A DNA stretch of 64,000 nucleotides from Pseudomonas synxantha BG33R (GCF_000263715.2 NZ_CM001514.1:2218936-2282935), one strand, 5' to 3'; numbered from the stretch's first letter, positions 37,881 to 47,886 are shown. Numbers and translations: made by a program. The notes: generated by a model not told the origin, from the letters alone.

Positions 37881-38579
37881 ATGAACGCACTCGCCGCTTT
37901 CCCGATCAACAGCAAATGGCCTGCCCAGCACCCGGATCGCCTGCAGTTGTATTCGTTGCCCACGCCCAACGGCGTCAAGGTGTCGATCATGCTCGAAGAA
38001 CTGGGGCTGCCCTATGAAGCGCACAAGGTCAGTTTTGACACTCAGGACCAGATGTCCCCGGAGTTCATGTCCCTGAACCCCAACAACAAAATCCCTGCGA
38101 TCATTGATCCTAACGGCCCGAGCGGGCAACCGCTGGCGCTGTTCGAGTCCGGCGCGATCCTGATCTACCTGGCGGAAAAGACCAGCCAGTTGCTTTCCGA
38201 AGACCCGGCCACCCGCTATGAAACCCTGCAGTGGCTGATGTTCCAGATGGCCGGGATCGGCCCGATGTTCGGCCAGGTGGGGTTCTTCAACAAGTTCGCC
38301 GGCAAGGCTTATGAAGACAAGCGCCCGCGTGACCGCTACGCCGCTGAAGCCCGGCGGTTGCTGGGCGTTCTGGAAAAACGCCTGCTGGGCCGCACCTGGA
38401 TCATGGGCGATGACTACAGCATCGCCGACATCGCCACTTTCCCCTGGATTCGCAACCTGATCGGTTTCTACGAATCCGGCGACCTGGTGGGCATTGCCGA
38501 TTTCCCTAACGTACTGCGCGCATTGGACGGCTTTGTCGCACGTCCGGCGGTCATCCGTGGCCTGAATATTCCGAGCTGA
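37881..38579 (+). CDS. glutathione S-transferase family protein, Nu-class-like (YfcG/YghU type)
   Basis: A 232-residue thioredoxin-fold plus helical GST. The N-terminal LYSLPTPNGVKVSIMLEELGLPYEAHKVSF, with Thr-Pro-Asn in place of a catalytic Tyr or Ser, is typical of Nu-class proteins with disulfide-bond reductase activity towards glutathionyl compounds. ESGAILIYLAEK and the C-terminal GDDYSIADIATFPWI are conserved. CAGGGGG supports the ATG at 37881; longer frames from 37599 are rejected. It is 3 bases from the next gene. Confidence 0.9.
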   Translation: MNALAAFPINSKWPAQHPDRLQLYSLPTPNGVKVSIMLEELGLPYEAHKVSFDTQDQMSPEFMSLNPNNKIPAIIDPNGPSGQPLALFESGAILIYLAEKTSQLLSEDPATRYETLQWLMFQMAGIGPMFGQVGFFNKFAGKAYEDKRPRDRYAAEARRLLGVLEKRLLGRTWIMGDDYSIADIATFPWIRNLIGFYESGDLVGIADFPNVLRALDGFVARPAVIRGLNIPS

Positions 38580-38582
38580 AGC

Positions 38583-39425
38583 ATGCCGACTTTCGAGTTC
38601 CAACAACTGGATGTATTCAGCCGCGTACCGCTTAAAGGCAACCCGTTGGCCGTGGTGCTCAGCGCCGATAGCCTCACTGACCAACAGATGGCGGACTTTG
38701 CCAACTGGACCAATCTCAGCGAAACCACGTTTTTGCTCACACCCAGGGATCCACGGGCCGACTACCGCGTACGCATTTTCACCACCCTCACGGAGCTGCC
38801 GTTTGCCGGCCACCCGACGTTGGGCAGTTGCCACGCCTGGTTGCAGGCCGGTGGCGTACCCCGAGGCGAGGAGATTGTTCAGGAGTGCGAAATCGGTCTG
38901 GTGCGCATCCGCCGCCAAGGTGACGAACTGGCGTTTATCGCGCCGCCGTTGTTGCGTGCAGGGGCCGTGGAGGCGCCGTTGCTGGAACGCGTGCGTCTGG
39001 CATTGAAGCTGGCGCCCGAGGCGATTGTGCGCAGCCAGTGGGTCGACAATGGTGCCGGGTGGCTGGCAGTGATGCTGGCTGATCGTGACGCGGTGCTCGC
39101 GTTGCAACCGGACTATGCGCAACTGCAGGGCCTGGCCGTGGGGGTGATCGCCCCCTGTGATCCGTTGCGTGACGCGGTAGACGCACAATTTGAAGTGCGC
39201 GCCTTTATCGCTGGCGAAGGCGCCCCTGAAGACCCGGCCACCGGCAGTTTGAACGCAGGTGTTGCCCAATGGCTGCTTGCCGAGGGCTTGGCGCCCAGCC
39301 GTTATGTGGTCAGCCAGGGCACGGCGATGGGGCGAGCAGGGCGTATTCACATCGAGCGCCAAGGCGATGAGGTGTGGGTCGGCGGCGTCGTAGCGCTGTG
39401 TATCCAAGGGCAGCTACAGCTCTAG
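38583..39425 (+). CDS. PhzF family phenazine-biosynthesis-like isomerase
   Basis: A 280-residue two-domain protein with the PhzF pattern: FQQLDVFSRVPLKGNPLAVVL, NLSETTFLL (catalytic Glu), FAGHPTLGSCH and GEGAPEDPATGSLNAGVAQW. PhzF-like proteins are isomerases; most that lie outside phz operons have no known substrate. No other phenazine genes are here. It begins three bases after the GST stop, so the two are likely co-transcribed. Confidence 0.9.
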   Translation: MPTFEFQQLDVFSRVPLKGNPLAVVLSADSLTDQQMADFANWTNLSETTFLLTPRDPRADYRVRIFTTLTELPFAGHPTLGSCHAWLQAGGVPRGEEIVQECEIGLVRIRRQGDELAFIAPPLLRAGAVEAPLLERVRLALKLAPEAIVRSQWVDNGAGWLAVMLADRDAVLALQPDYAQLQGLAVGVIAPCDPLRDAVDAQFEVRAFIAGEGAPEDPATGSLNAGVAQWLLAEGLAPSRYVVSQGTAMGRAGRIHIERQGDEVWVGGVVALCIQGQLQL

Positions 39426-39541
39426 ATCAATAAATTGTTACGCGCCTGGCAATACACTATTGGCCCCTTGGCATTTGTGTTGCCGGGACTTGGGGGCATA
39501 AGCTTTGGCCCCAAAGATTTCAGCCATTTTTCAGGAAAGCC

Positions 39542-40516
39542 ATGACCAGTCAGTTCCCCCAAGCCCGCCCACGTCGCCTGCGCCGCTCCCCGCAGCTGCG
39601 CGGCTTGTTCCAGGAAAGCGAATTCACCCTTAACGATCTGGTGTTGCCGATCTTCGTTGAAGAAGAAATTGACGATTTCGTGCCGATTACCAGTATGCCG
39701 GGCGTGCTGCGTATCCCGGAGAAGAAACTGGCCGGCGAGATCGAGCGTTACGCCCGTGCCGGCATCAAGTCGGTAATGACCTTCGGCGTGTCCCACCACC
39801 TCGACGCCAACGGCAGCGATACCTGGAAAGAGCGCGGCCTGGTTTCGCGCATGTCCTCGATCATCAAGGACGCGGTGCCGGAAATGATTGTGATGTCCGA
39901 CACCTGCTTCTGCGAATACACCGACCACGGCCATTGCGGCGTGATGCACGGTGCCCATGTCGACAACGACGCAACCCTGGTCAACCTCGGCAAACAAGCT
40001 GTGGCCGCTGCCCGCGCCGGCGCCGACGTGATCGCTCCGTCCGCCGCCATGGACGGCCAGGTCCAGGCCATCCGCCGCGCCCTCGACGACGCCGGTTTCA
40101 CCCATATCCCGATCATGGCCTACTCGACCAAATTCGCCTCGGCCCTTTACGGCCCCTTCCGCGAAGCAGGCGGCAGCGCCCTCAAGGGCGACCGCAAAAG
40201 CTACCAGATGAACCCGATGAACCGCCGCGAAGCCGTGCGCGAATCGCTGCTGGACGAACAGGAAGGTGCCGATGCGCTGATGGTCAAGCCAGCCGGCGCT
40301 TACCTCGACATCATCCGCGACATCCGCGAGGCGTCACGCCTGCCGGTGGCGGCATATCAGGTGAGCGGTGAGTACGCAATGATCAAGTTCGGCGCCCAGG
40401 CCGGGGCGATTGATGAGGACCGGGTGGTGCGCGAGACCTTGGGGTCGATCAAGCGGGCGGGGGCGGATTTGATTTTTACGTATTTTGCGATGGATTTGGC
40501 GTTGGCGGGGATCTAA
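39542..40516 (+). CDS. hemB: porphobilinogen synthase, zinc-type cysteine motif
   Basis: Condenses two 5-aminolaevulinates to porphobilinogen in haem synthesis. The 324-residue protein has Schiff-base lysines at 197 (YSTKFAS) and 249 (MVKPAGAY). The metal loop reads [14 protein letters not shown] with Cys122, Cys124 and Cys132, like the zinc site of E. coli HemB. The P. aeruginosa enzyme, as I recall, has aspartates and uses magnesium instead, so this is probably a second hemB in the genome. Next to it on the 3' side is the Rhs immunity gene, convergent. Confidence 0.95.
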   Translation: MTSQFPQARPRRLRRSPQLRGLFQESEFTLNDLVLPIFVEEEIDDFVPITSMPGVLRIPEKKLAGEIERYARAGIKSVMTFGVSHHLDANGSDTWKERGLVSRMSSIIKDAVPEMIVMSDTCFCEYTDHGHCGVMHGAHVDNDATLVNLGKQAVAAARAGADVIAPSAAMDGQVQAIRRALDDAGFTHIPIMAYSTKFASALYGPFREAGGSALKGDRKSYQMNPMNRREAVRESLLDEQEGADALMVKPAGAYLDIIRDIREASRLPVAAYQVSGEYAMIKFGAQAGAIDEDRVVRETLGSIKRAGADLIFTYFAMDLALAGI

Positions 40517-40596
40517 CGGCGCCGTTTATCCCCTGTGGTGAGTGGGTTTGCTTTTCACAGGGGCGAGCTTGCGCAGATACACTTCGTTAGACGTTA

Positions 40597-40926
40597 TCAA
40601 GCGATCAACGAAGTGGTGGTTTTTTGAAGTTTTGTATTAATCGAGTCTTGAGCGAGCAGCAGCAGCTCGCTTAGTGTGCTAATTGATTGTGCGGTAAGTT
40701 TTAAAGTGGGAGAGTCCCATTCGTAGTCTTTAATCACCTTTATTTGAAAATGCCCTTTTGCATCGAATGAAGGATACCAACCTACATCAATAAGAAAGCC
40801 GTCTGGATATTCAACCTGAAGCATGTCCTCCTTTAGGTTATGGGCTTGGTGCTCAATCCCGGAATTCTGCAGTATTGATAGCTCATCGTAAGTGATTTTG
40901 CCTTTCAGGAAATCTAACGAGATCAT
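40597..40926 (-). CDS. probable immunity protein to the Rhs toxin
   Basis: A 109-residue cytoplasmic-type protein starting inside the Rhs stop (ATGA overlap) with a good GGAGG site. It is acidic and mixed alpha/beta (ILQNSGIEHQAHNL, GFLIDVGWYPSFDAKGHFQIKVI). No family was recognised. Immediately downstream, translation-coupled small genes after Rhs C-termini are nearly always immunity genes; that is the basis of the call. The DNA is AT-richer than its surroundings, as expected for a variable toxin/immunity tip. Confidence 0.75.
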   Translation of the reverse strand: MISLDFLKGKITYDELSILQNSGIEHQAHNLKEDMLQVEYPDGFLIDVGWYPSFDAKGHFQIKVIKDYEWDSPTLKLTAQSISTLSELLLLAQDSINTKLQKTTTSLIA

Positions 40927-43900
40927 TTAGTTAACCTCCGAAATTCTCTTTCTGAAATAGGGTGGCCGTGAATGGTTTTTGCACTCAACTCTATGCGTAT
41001 CCAGCGGCTGGATGCTCCTTCGCTGGCCCCAATGCTCTCAGAGTACTCCATCACTTTCCAAGGTTTTCCATTAGTAGTCGCTCTGCCATTTTTATAGGCT
41101 TCTCTTTCCAGATTTTCAATATTTATACCCGGTTTGTACTTTGCCGGGCCGGACTTTGTTGTTGCCAAAATATCTTTCCAAGGCATTTTCTTAGACGGGC
41201 TGTGCTTATAACCATGAGCGGTCCACTGAATTTCTTCAGGAGCAGGCAGCGTCGGCTGGCTGTCTTTGGTTTTTGCACTGGTTGCAGGATCTTCGACGCC
41301 TTCAGCGGGACCGCATTCACCAGGGCATCTACTCAGGCCAAGTGGATCAATCCAGCCAGTAGGGCTGGGCACGTACTGGTACCCATTGACCCCACCCGCC
41401 AACTTCACCGGGTCCGGCGTCAGGTAACGACCGATATCCGGATTGTAGTAGCGATGGCGGTTGTAGTGCAGGCCGCTTTCCCGGTCGAAATACTGACCTT
41501 GGAAGCGCAGCGGGTTGTCGATTTTGCCTACGTCGAGCCGCGCAATCTGGCCGTAGGCGCGGTAGTGGGCGGACCAGACGATTTCGCCCTCGGGGCTGGT
41601 CAGTTCCTGCGGTGTGCCGAGGTGGTCGAGTTGGTAGTGGTAGGGCGTTGTGGCTTGTGGTCCATAGCCTTCCAGCAGCGCCAGCGGGCGGAAGCTGTTG
41701 GGCTCGTAGAGGTAACTGCGATGGCGTTCCGCATGGTGCTCGGCAATCAGCTTGTCGCCTTGCCAGAAAAATTCCGTGGTCTTGCCATCGACGATTTTGC
41801 TGACACGTCGCCCAAACGGGTCATAGCGATAACTAGCGGTTTCGCCGTTCGGTTTTGTGATGCTGATTAACCGATGCTGGCAGTCGTAGCGGTACTCAGT
41901 AACGAGTTGCTGGCCTTTGCCGCGCCGTTCGCGGATCAGGTTGCCGAAGGCGTCGTAGTCGTAATGGCGGTCGCCCTGGATCATCAGGCGGTTGCCGGCA
42001 ACGATGTCCGGGCCGGGGCGGTCTTGCATCAGCAGGTTGCCCGCTGGGTCGTGGGCAAAGCGCTCCTGGACGTCTTGGGAATGATCGGCGCGGGTCAGAC
42101 GATTCAGTGGGTCGTAGCGGTAAAGGTGTTCGCCTTTGCGGGTGTCGAGCAGGCGGGTGAGGGTGCCGCTTTTGTCGTAGTCGTATTGGCGTTGGTAGAG
42201 GTAGTTTTGCTGCTGCGTAACGGCGTGGGCGTGTAGGCGGTTTTGCTCGTCGTAGTGATAGTGGCTGAGCAGTTGACCTTGTTGGCGTTGGTGTTCGCGG
42301 CCGCTCTTGAAGAGATGCGAGGTGAGCACTTCACCATTGAGTTCGACGGTGGCGAGGTGGCCGCCTTTGTCGTGGTTGAAGACGAGACGGTTGTTGTCCG
42401 GCAGGCGCAGGTTTTTCAGCTGGCCGCAGGCGTCGTAGCCATAGCGCAGGGTGCCCCAGCCTTGGTGCTCGGCAGTGAGGCGGTTTTGGCGGTCGTATTC
42501 GTAGGCCAACGCCCAGTGGCCGTCTTCGACGCTGAGGAGATTGCCTTGACGGTCGTAGCCATAGTCGACAACGCTGGCATCGGGCAGGGTTTTTCGTACG
42601 AGGCGACCGGCGTGGTCGCGCTCGTAGCGGGTGATGAGCTGACTGCCGTCGTCGCCGTGTTCGGTCTTTTCCAGCAGGTTGCCGTTGAGGTCGTAGACGT
42701 AGGCGGTGCGTTGGCCGTCGAAGCCGGTTTCCTGTTTGATCAGGCCATTGGGGTGGTAGGCGAGCTGGTAGGTTTCGCCGACTTCGTTTTCAATTTCGGT
42801 CAGCAGTAACCGAACATTGTCGTAGCGATACTTGACCTGGGTGCCGTCGGCGTTGATGCGGCGGCTGATCAGGTGCAGGCCATCGGCGTATTCGTAGCGG
42901 GTGACGTGACCGAGTTCATCGCGTTCAGCGATGATTTTGCCGTAGGGGTTGTAGCTGAATTCCCGGCAAGCGCCGCCGGGCTGGGTCAGTTTCAGCAGAC
43001 GTCCTACGGCGTCCCATTCATAAAGAGTCCGCGCGCCATGCTCATCCTCACGTGCAACCTGCCGCCCTAGATCGTCATAGCGATAACGCTTGATCCCGCC
43101 ATTGGGCAATTGCTCTTCCAGCAACTGCCCACGCTCATTCCACACCAGCCGATGGCAGCTGTGATCCGGGTACCAAACCCCGGTCAGTTGCCCGTGTTTG
43201 TTGTAGCTGTAATCGGTAACCTCGCCGTCAGGATCGGTCCTACGCGTAACATCGCCTTGCTCATTACGCTCGTATTTCCAGACTGCCTCCCCACGCCTCA
43301 CAACCCGAACAAAACCGTTGTCATGCTCGTAGGACGTCGGCTCGTCATCTCCCGGAAACAACGCCACCAAGCGTCCGGCTTCGTCGTACTGATACGCCGT
43401 CACCGCGCCCAGCGGGTCTTGCTCGACGGTCAGCCGGCCCTTTTTATCGTAGGATTTGAAATGCTGCGCGCCGTCCGGATCGATGCGCTGCACCAACCGC
43501 GCCCGGTCGTCGTGGACATACACCTCCTGACTACCATCGACGTTATGCACGGTGACACGGCCGTCATCCCCCCAGGCATAGCGCGTGTCCATCTGCGAAA
43601 AGCTCGCCCAGTGCCGGACGCAACGCGCCGCCTTGCCGGAGCCTTCCCACTCCCAGAAGAAACTCGCCCCACCGGCCAGCTGCCGCTCAAGAATGACGTG
43701 CTGATCGTCGTACCGATAACGCTCGCTTTCACCGACGGCATTGGTCGCGCAAACCAGTCGTCCGTCTTCGTCATAGGCGTAGGAAACAACGTTCTGCTCG
43801 GTTTCCCAGACGTAGGGCTCACGCCCTTTGGCGCGATGCACCTGGTAGTCCACCGCCACGATTCGATCCAGCTCATAACGCAGCAGCAGCGAGCGACCAG

Positions 43901-45575
43901 CACCGTTATCCAGCCGCTCGATCCGCCCGGAAGGATCACGGCAAATGCGCAGGCGGTTGTCATACGCATCGCTGATCGCAGTCAGTACACCGTCGCGAAA
44001 GTGATAGAACCGCGACGCCTGGGCCAGCACTAACTCATCAGGAGCCGAGTCCAAGTAGATCGCCGCTTCCGCCAGGCTGTTGGTAATCGCAGGCCGAGCA
44101 GAAGTCGGCAAGGGCAGGGTAGTCGAGCGGTTCTCATGATCGGTCCACACCACCGAATCGCCCGACACACAAAGCCTGTGCGCCAGCGCATGACTCCAGC
44201 CAAACCCCAACCCGCAATCCAGTTCCACCGCACTGGTGCGATACAGCCGCGTCCAATCAAACGGCAAAATCCCGTCCAGCGCGCCATCGGTAAGGGTCAG
44301 CAATTCCTCGCCGGTGAACATCGACACCGGGCAACCATGAGTGACCGTCTTATCTGCTGTAGCCGCCGCATCTCCCTTCGGATTCGACGCCACGGCAGGC
44401 GCATCATCCACCGATTCCTGGCGGACCAACGTGGTGCGTTGGGTCTTGCTGCGCACCATCGACACCGGGTTCGAAACCAGCGTGTCGCCTGCCTTCAACG
44501 GCACCGCCGGCACTGCCTTGACCGGTGTCGCGGCACTGCTCAGTAACACCGGCTTGGCGACCTCGACATGCGGCCCCAACCCTGGCCCCACTACTTGCTT
44601 GGCCAGCAATTCCAACAACGCTCGTGCGCGCCCGGATTTGACGTGACTGAGCACACCAGCCCCCAATCGCACCACTACGCCCATCGCACCCAAGACGCGA
44701 ATCAGCAGCAGATTGATCAGGACCTCACCGGTAATTTCGCCCCACAGTTCAGCCATCTCCGGCGGCGGGAGCATGCGCATCCAGCTGACCAGCGCCGATA
44801 GATAGATAAACAACAGCGGTTCATCACTGAGCACCAGCAAGCCCTGGGCGATCGCGTCACTGCTCAGTGTCAGCAGTTCATCGAGCTCAGTTTGAGAAAG
44901 GTATTGCAGCAGTTTTTCGCTGTTGGGCTTGAGGTCCGCCAGCAGCGCCGACAGCTCGCCAATGTTGTCCCACAGGCTGTAAAGCGCCTTGACCATGCCG
45001 CTGGCAAAGGCCGCCTCCAGCAGGCGGCGCCGCTCAAGCGGGCGAGCGTCTGCGTAACTTTTCCACTGGGCTTGGAAAGTGTCGGTCCACTCTTTGCGCA
45101 GCCGGGCTTCCAGCGCTGCGATCACCGACTGGTAGGAGGCATACAGCGCCTTGAGGTGATCCTGGGAAACGTTGGGGTAAAAGCTCACCCGATATTGCTG
45201 GTTGCGATCACACTCGGTGATCTCAAGGATGCCGCTCGGGCCGATGGTCTTGTGGATGGGCTCGCCCAACGGGCCGCCGTTTGGATCAACGCGTTGCAGC
45301 ATCACCGCCGTGTCGCCGATCGGCACGAACCGCGTGCTCTGAAACATATGCACCAGGGTCAACGTACCGTTGGCCTGGCAGGTGGCGACGGTGCTGCTGG
45401 GAAACAGGGAGCGATTGATCGGGGCAACGAGCGTTACCTCATCGCCGACCTTGAACACCTGCTCAAGCTCCAGCGCCGAGAAGCTCCAGAAGCTATCGGC
45501 CCAATCGTCAAAGGTGTTCAGGCAATCGCGAAAGTCACGGAAGACGCTTTCAACGTCGACCGTTTTCACGTTCAT
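40923..45575 (-). CDS. Rhs polymorphic toxin with variable C-terminal domain
   Basis: A 1550-residue Rhs/YD-repeat protein. The N-terminal 440 residues are mainly helical, with hydrophobic stretches near 290-340, and have no PAAR motif. A DUF6531-type start (HGCPVSMFTGEELLTLTDGALDGILPFDWTRLYRTSAVELDCGLGFGWSH) begins the core, and many YDxxGRL repeats follow. The core ends with RYYNPDIGRYLTPDP and the DPLGL marker at residue 1410. The remaining 136 residues (EIQWTAHGYKHSPSKKMPW, KSGPAKYKPGINIENLERE, TIHGHPISEREF) form the toxin. The start at 45575 is uncertain; an in-frame extension reaches 45668 (GTG), and neither has a clear ribosome site. The gene overlaps the immunity gene. Confidence 0.88.
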   Translation of the reverse strand: MNVKTVDVESVFRDFRDCLNTFDDWADSFWSFSALELEQVFKVGDEVTLVAPINRSLFPSSTVATCQANGTLTLVHMFQSTRFVPIGDTAVMLQRVDPNGGPLGEPIHKTIGPSGILEITECDRNQQYRVSFYPNVSQDHLKALYASYQSVIAALEARLRKEWTDTFQAQWKSYADARPLERRRLLEAAFASGMVKALYSLWDNIGELSALLADLKPNSEKLLQYLSQTELDELLTLSSDAIAQGLLVLSDEPLLFIYLSALVSWMRMLPPPEMAELWGEITGEVLINLLLIRVLGAMGVVVRLGAGVLSHVKSGRARALLELLAKQVVGPGLGPHVEVAKPVLLSSAATPVKAVPAVPLKAGDTLVSNPVSMVRSKTQRTTLVRQESVDDAPAVASNPKGDAAATADKTVTHGCPVSMFTGEELLTLTDGALDGILPFDWTRLYRTSAVELDCGLGFGWSHALAHRLCVSGDSVVWTDHENRSTTLPLPTSARPAITNSLAEAAIYLDSAPDELVLAQASRFYHFRDGVLTAISDAYDNRLRICRDPSGRIERLDNGAGRSLLLRYELDRIVAVDYQVHRAKGREPYVWETEQNVVSYAYDEDGRLVCATNAVGESERYRYDDQHVILERQLAGGASFFWEWEGSGKAARCVRHWASFSQMDTRYAWGDDGRVTVHNVDGSQEVYVHDDRARLVQRIDPDGAQHFKSYDKKGRLTVEQDPLGAVTAYQYDEAGRLVALFPGDDEPTSYEHDNGFVRVVRRGEAVWKYERNEQGDVTRRTDPDGEVTDYSYNKHGQLTGVWYPDHSCHRLVWNERGQLLEEQLPNGGIKRYRYDDLGRQVAREDEHGARTLYEWDAVGRLLKLTQPGGACREFSYNPYGKIIAERDELGHVTRYEYADGLHLISRRINADGTQVKYRYDNVRLLLTEIENEVGETYQLAYHPNGLIKQETGFDGQRTAYVYDLNGNLLEKTEHGDDGSQLITRYERDHAGRLVRKTLPDASVVDYGYDRQGNLLSVEDGHWALAYEYDRQNRLTAEHQGWGTLRYGYDACGQLKNLRLPDNNRLVFNHDKGGHLATVELNGEVLTSHLFKSGREHQRQQGQLLSHYHYDEQNRLHAHAVTQQQNYLYQRQYDYDKSGTLTRLLDTRKGEHLYRYDPLNRLTRADHSQDVQERFAHDPAGNLLMQDRPGPDIVAGNRLMIQGDRHYDYDAFGNLIRERRGKGQQLVTEYRYDCQHRLISITKPNGETASYRYDPFGRRVSKIVDGKTTEFFWQGDKLIAEHHAERHRSYLYEPNSFRPLALLEGYGPQATTPYHYQLDHLGTPQELTSPEGEIVWSAHYRAYGQIARLDVGKIDNPLRFQGQYFDRESGLHYNRHRYYNPDIGRYLTPDPVKLAGGVNGYQYVPSPTGWIDPLGLSRCPGECGPAEGVEDPATSAKTKDSQPTLPAPEEIQWTAHGYKHSPSKKMPWKDILATTKSGPAKYKPGINIENLEREAYKNGRATTNGKPWKVMEYSESIGASEGASSRWIRIELSAKTIHGHPISEREFRRLTK

Positions 45576-45848
45576 TGGGGTTAGGGCCAGCCTGCCAATG
45601 ACCGGGTTCAAGCGCCAACCCCATGAATCGGGGGCGTAACGAAAACAACCATCTGCAATCCCTCGCACTGTTTGATCAGGCGAGGGACTTTGCAGCGGTT
45701 CACAGGGCAGGGGAGTAGCGCTTATCCGGCAGTTATGTGGGATGTTTCAGCTAAGACCAGGCATCCGCTTCGGCTCACCGACGAACCCCGGTTAGACTTA
45801 CCTGTCGATATCTGCACTGCCCGGCCTGTCGTTAACCAAGGAAGCCTC

Positions 45849-46934
45849 ATGTATACAAGTCGTCTGCTCTTTTGCCTTATGCCTTTACTGGTGCTGGCCG
45901 GTTGTTCCACCTCCCGTGGCCCGCAGCAACCCGAGCGCAGTGAGGCCGAGGTGAAGGCGCAGATCGTGCGCCTGCTGCCGGCCAAGGTGTCGGACCGCAA
46001 CGGTTGGGCCCAGGACATCTACACCGCCTTCGACACCCAGAAAATCTACCCCAGCACCGAAAACATCTGCGCCGTGCTGGCGGTGACCGAGCAGGAGTCT
46101 ACCTATCAGGTCGACCCGCCTGTGCCGGGCATGGGCAAGATCGCCCAGGATGAAATCCTGCGTCGCGCCGGCAAGGTGCATGTGCCCGCGTTCGTGGTAC
46201 GCAGCGCCCTGCAATTGCGTTCGCCCACCGGCAAAACCTACGCCGACCGCTTGAATGCCGCACGCACGGAGAAGGACTTGAGCGCGATCTTCGATGACTT
46301 CATCAGCATGGTGCCCCTGGGTAATACCTTGTTTGGCGGCTTCAACCCGGTGCACACCGCAGGCCCGATGCAGGTCAGTATCGACTTTGCACAAAAACAG
46401 GCGCGGGGTTATCCCTACACGGTGGACGGTACGATTCGCCGTGAAGTGTTCACCCGTCGCGGCGGTATGTACTTCGGCATCGCCCATTTGCTCGGCTACC
46501 CGGTGAGCTACGACCAGCCGTTGTACCGCTTTGCCGATTTCAATGCCGGTTGGTACGCCAGCCGCAATGCTGCGTTCCAGGCCGCGGTCAGCCGCGTGAC
46601 GGGTAAAGAGTTGGCGCTGGATGGGGACTTGATCCGCTATGGCTCCCTGCTGCCCGGCACCACCGAACTGGCAGTGCGCTCACTGGGGGCGAAGCTGGAC
46701 ATGCGCAACCCGAGCATCCGCAGCCAGTTGGAGCAGGGCGACCAGTTGGATTTCGAGGACACTACGTTATACAAGCGCGTCTTCAGCCTGGCCGACCAGG
46801 CGGCCGGCAAACCGCTGCCACGGGCGATCCTGCCGGGCATTGTGCTCAAGAGCCCGAAGATCACCCGCAACCTGACCACGGCCTGGTTTGCCAAGCGTGT
46901 GGATGAGCGCTATCAGCGCTGTATCAAGCGCTGA
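45849..46934 (+). CDS. DUF1615 family lipoprotein
   Basis: A 361-residue lipoprotein: signal ends LAGC at Cys19, with an AAGGAAG ribosome site. The mature protein matches the DUF1615 family pattern (LLPAKVSDRNGWAQDIYTAF, ENICAVLAVTEQESTYQVDPPVPG, GPMQVS). The EQEST and GPMQ features recall lytic-transglycosylase-like folds, so a cell-wall role is possible but unproven. The ORF extends upstream to 45672, but the signal peptide decides the start. Its stop touches the convergent DUF4349 gene. Confidence 0.87.
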   Translation: MYTSRLLFCLMPLLVLAGCSTSRGPQQPERSEAEVKAQIVRLLPAKVSDRNGWAQDIYTAFDTQKIYPSTENICAVLAVTEQESTYQVDPPVPGMGKIAQDEILRRAGKVHVPAFVVRSALQLRSPTGKTYADRLNAARTEKDLSAIFDDFISMVPLGNTLFGGFNPVHTAGPMQVSIDFAQKQARGYPYTVDGTIRREVFTRRGGMYFGIAHLLGYPVSYDQPLYRFADFNAGWYASRNAAFQAAVSRVTGKELALDGDLIRYGSLLPGTTELAVRSLGAKLDMRNPSIRSQLEQGDQLDFEDTTLYKRVFSLADQAAGKPLPRAILPGIVLKSPKITRNLTTAWFAKRVDERYQRCIKR

Positions 46935-47729
46935 TCAGCTGCGGCGCTTGACGAAGCGGCGCCACAACCCAACCCACAGCCACACCACCGGGAACGCCAG
47001 GATCACAAATGGCAGCACATAGCTGGCACGCTCCAGGGCGTCGGCCGTGCCGTTCACCAGGTTGTCTCCCAGGTGGCTGAACATCCGGCTGAAACGTGAC
47101 GCTTGGTTCGCACCGTCAGAAGAGCGGAAATTCAGGGTCACGCGATTGGTATCGAGGCGGCGTTGCTGGCCGGCGGCAACCTGGGCCAATGCCTGCAACT
47201 CATTTTCAATACTTGCTTGCTCCTTACTCAGAACGATCAAGTCACTGACGTTGATGTCCTTGCGCTTGGCCAGTTCGTCGAGGCGTTGCTGCTGGGCTTG
47301 CAGGCGCTGCTGGCGGCGGCGCACATCGTCGACCGCATCGGCCAGGTCTTCGGCGGTAGTGATGCGCTGGCCGAGTTTGCCGCCTTCAGCCGCGAGGGCG
47401 ACCATCGGTTCCACACCCGTGGGTGCGATCCGCAGGATGACCTGGCCACCCTGGCCATCTTCGGTAATGCCAAGGATATTGCAGGCACCAAAGCGCGCCG
47501 TTTCACACGCCTCACGAGTGGCCTGCATACGCGGCGCGAGCAGAGCGCCGGGCAGGGCCAGGGTCAAGTCATGCTCATAGGCCAGTTGCGCCCCGGCCTT
47601 GCCCTGTTCGCCATTGATGACCGTGGCGCGAGAGTGGTCCTTGGGTGAGCAACCGGCCAAGGCCAGGCCAGCGAGCAAAATCAACAGCAGCGCGCGAAGC
47701 GGGTGGGAATTGCCGTCCAGGTGGCGCAT
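46935..47729 (-). CDS. DUF4349 domain lipoprotein with C-terminal membrane helix
   Basis: A 264-residue protein, lipoprotein signal LAGC with Cys27. The middle has a coiled coil (VDDVRRRQQRLQAQQQRLDELAKRKDINVSDLIVL) and the NRVTLNFRSS beta pair typical of DUF4349; a membrane helix (ASYVLPFVILAFPVVWLWVGLWRRF) ends it. The function is unknown. It is convergent with the DUF1615 gene and diverges from the thioesterase. Confidence 0.87.
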   Translation of the reverse strand: MRHLDGNSHPLRALLLILLAGLALAGCSPKDHSRATVINGEQGKAGAQLAYEHDLTLALPGALLAPRMQATREACETARFGACNILGITEDGQGGQVILRIAPTGVEPMVALAAEGGKLGQRITTAEDLADAVDDVRRRQQRLQAQQQRLDELAKRKDINVSDLIVLSKEQASIENELQALAQVAAGQQRRLDTNRVTLNFRSSDGANQASRFSRMFSHLGDNLVNGTADALERASYVLPFVILAFPVVWLWVGLWRRFVKRRS

Positions 47730-47886
47730 TGCGTTTCCTTGAAATGTGCAGGAGAAATTGATCGCGATTAAAGCCGGTCTGGTCCATTAACGCAAAGCAT
47801 TGCCCGGGATTTGCCTGGCTGATGGTGGTGGCTGCCGGGGCGGGCCTGGCGTACACCTCAAGCCTCACACCAGGGAAGCCTCCGCC

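Noticed and set aside
37794..39407. 537-codon minus-strand frame
   Set aside because: It is a shadow over the GST and PhzF genes, which have clear family motifs.
41350..44300. Possible tandem DNA repeat array in the Rhs gene
   Set aside because: The repetition is in the protein (YD repeats); the DNA copies are diverged, so it is not a CRISPR or satellite.
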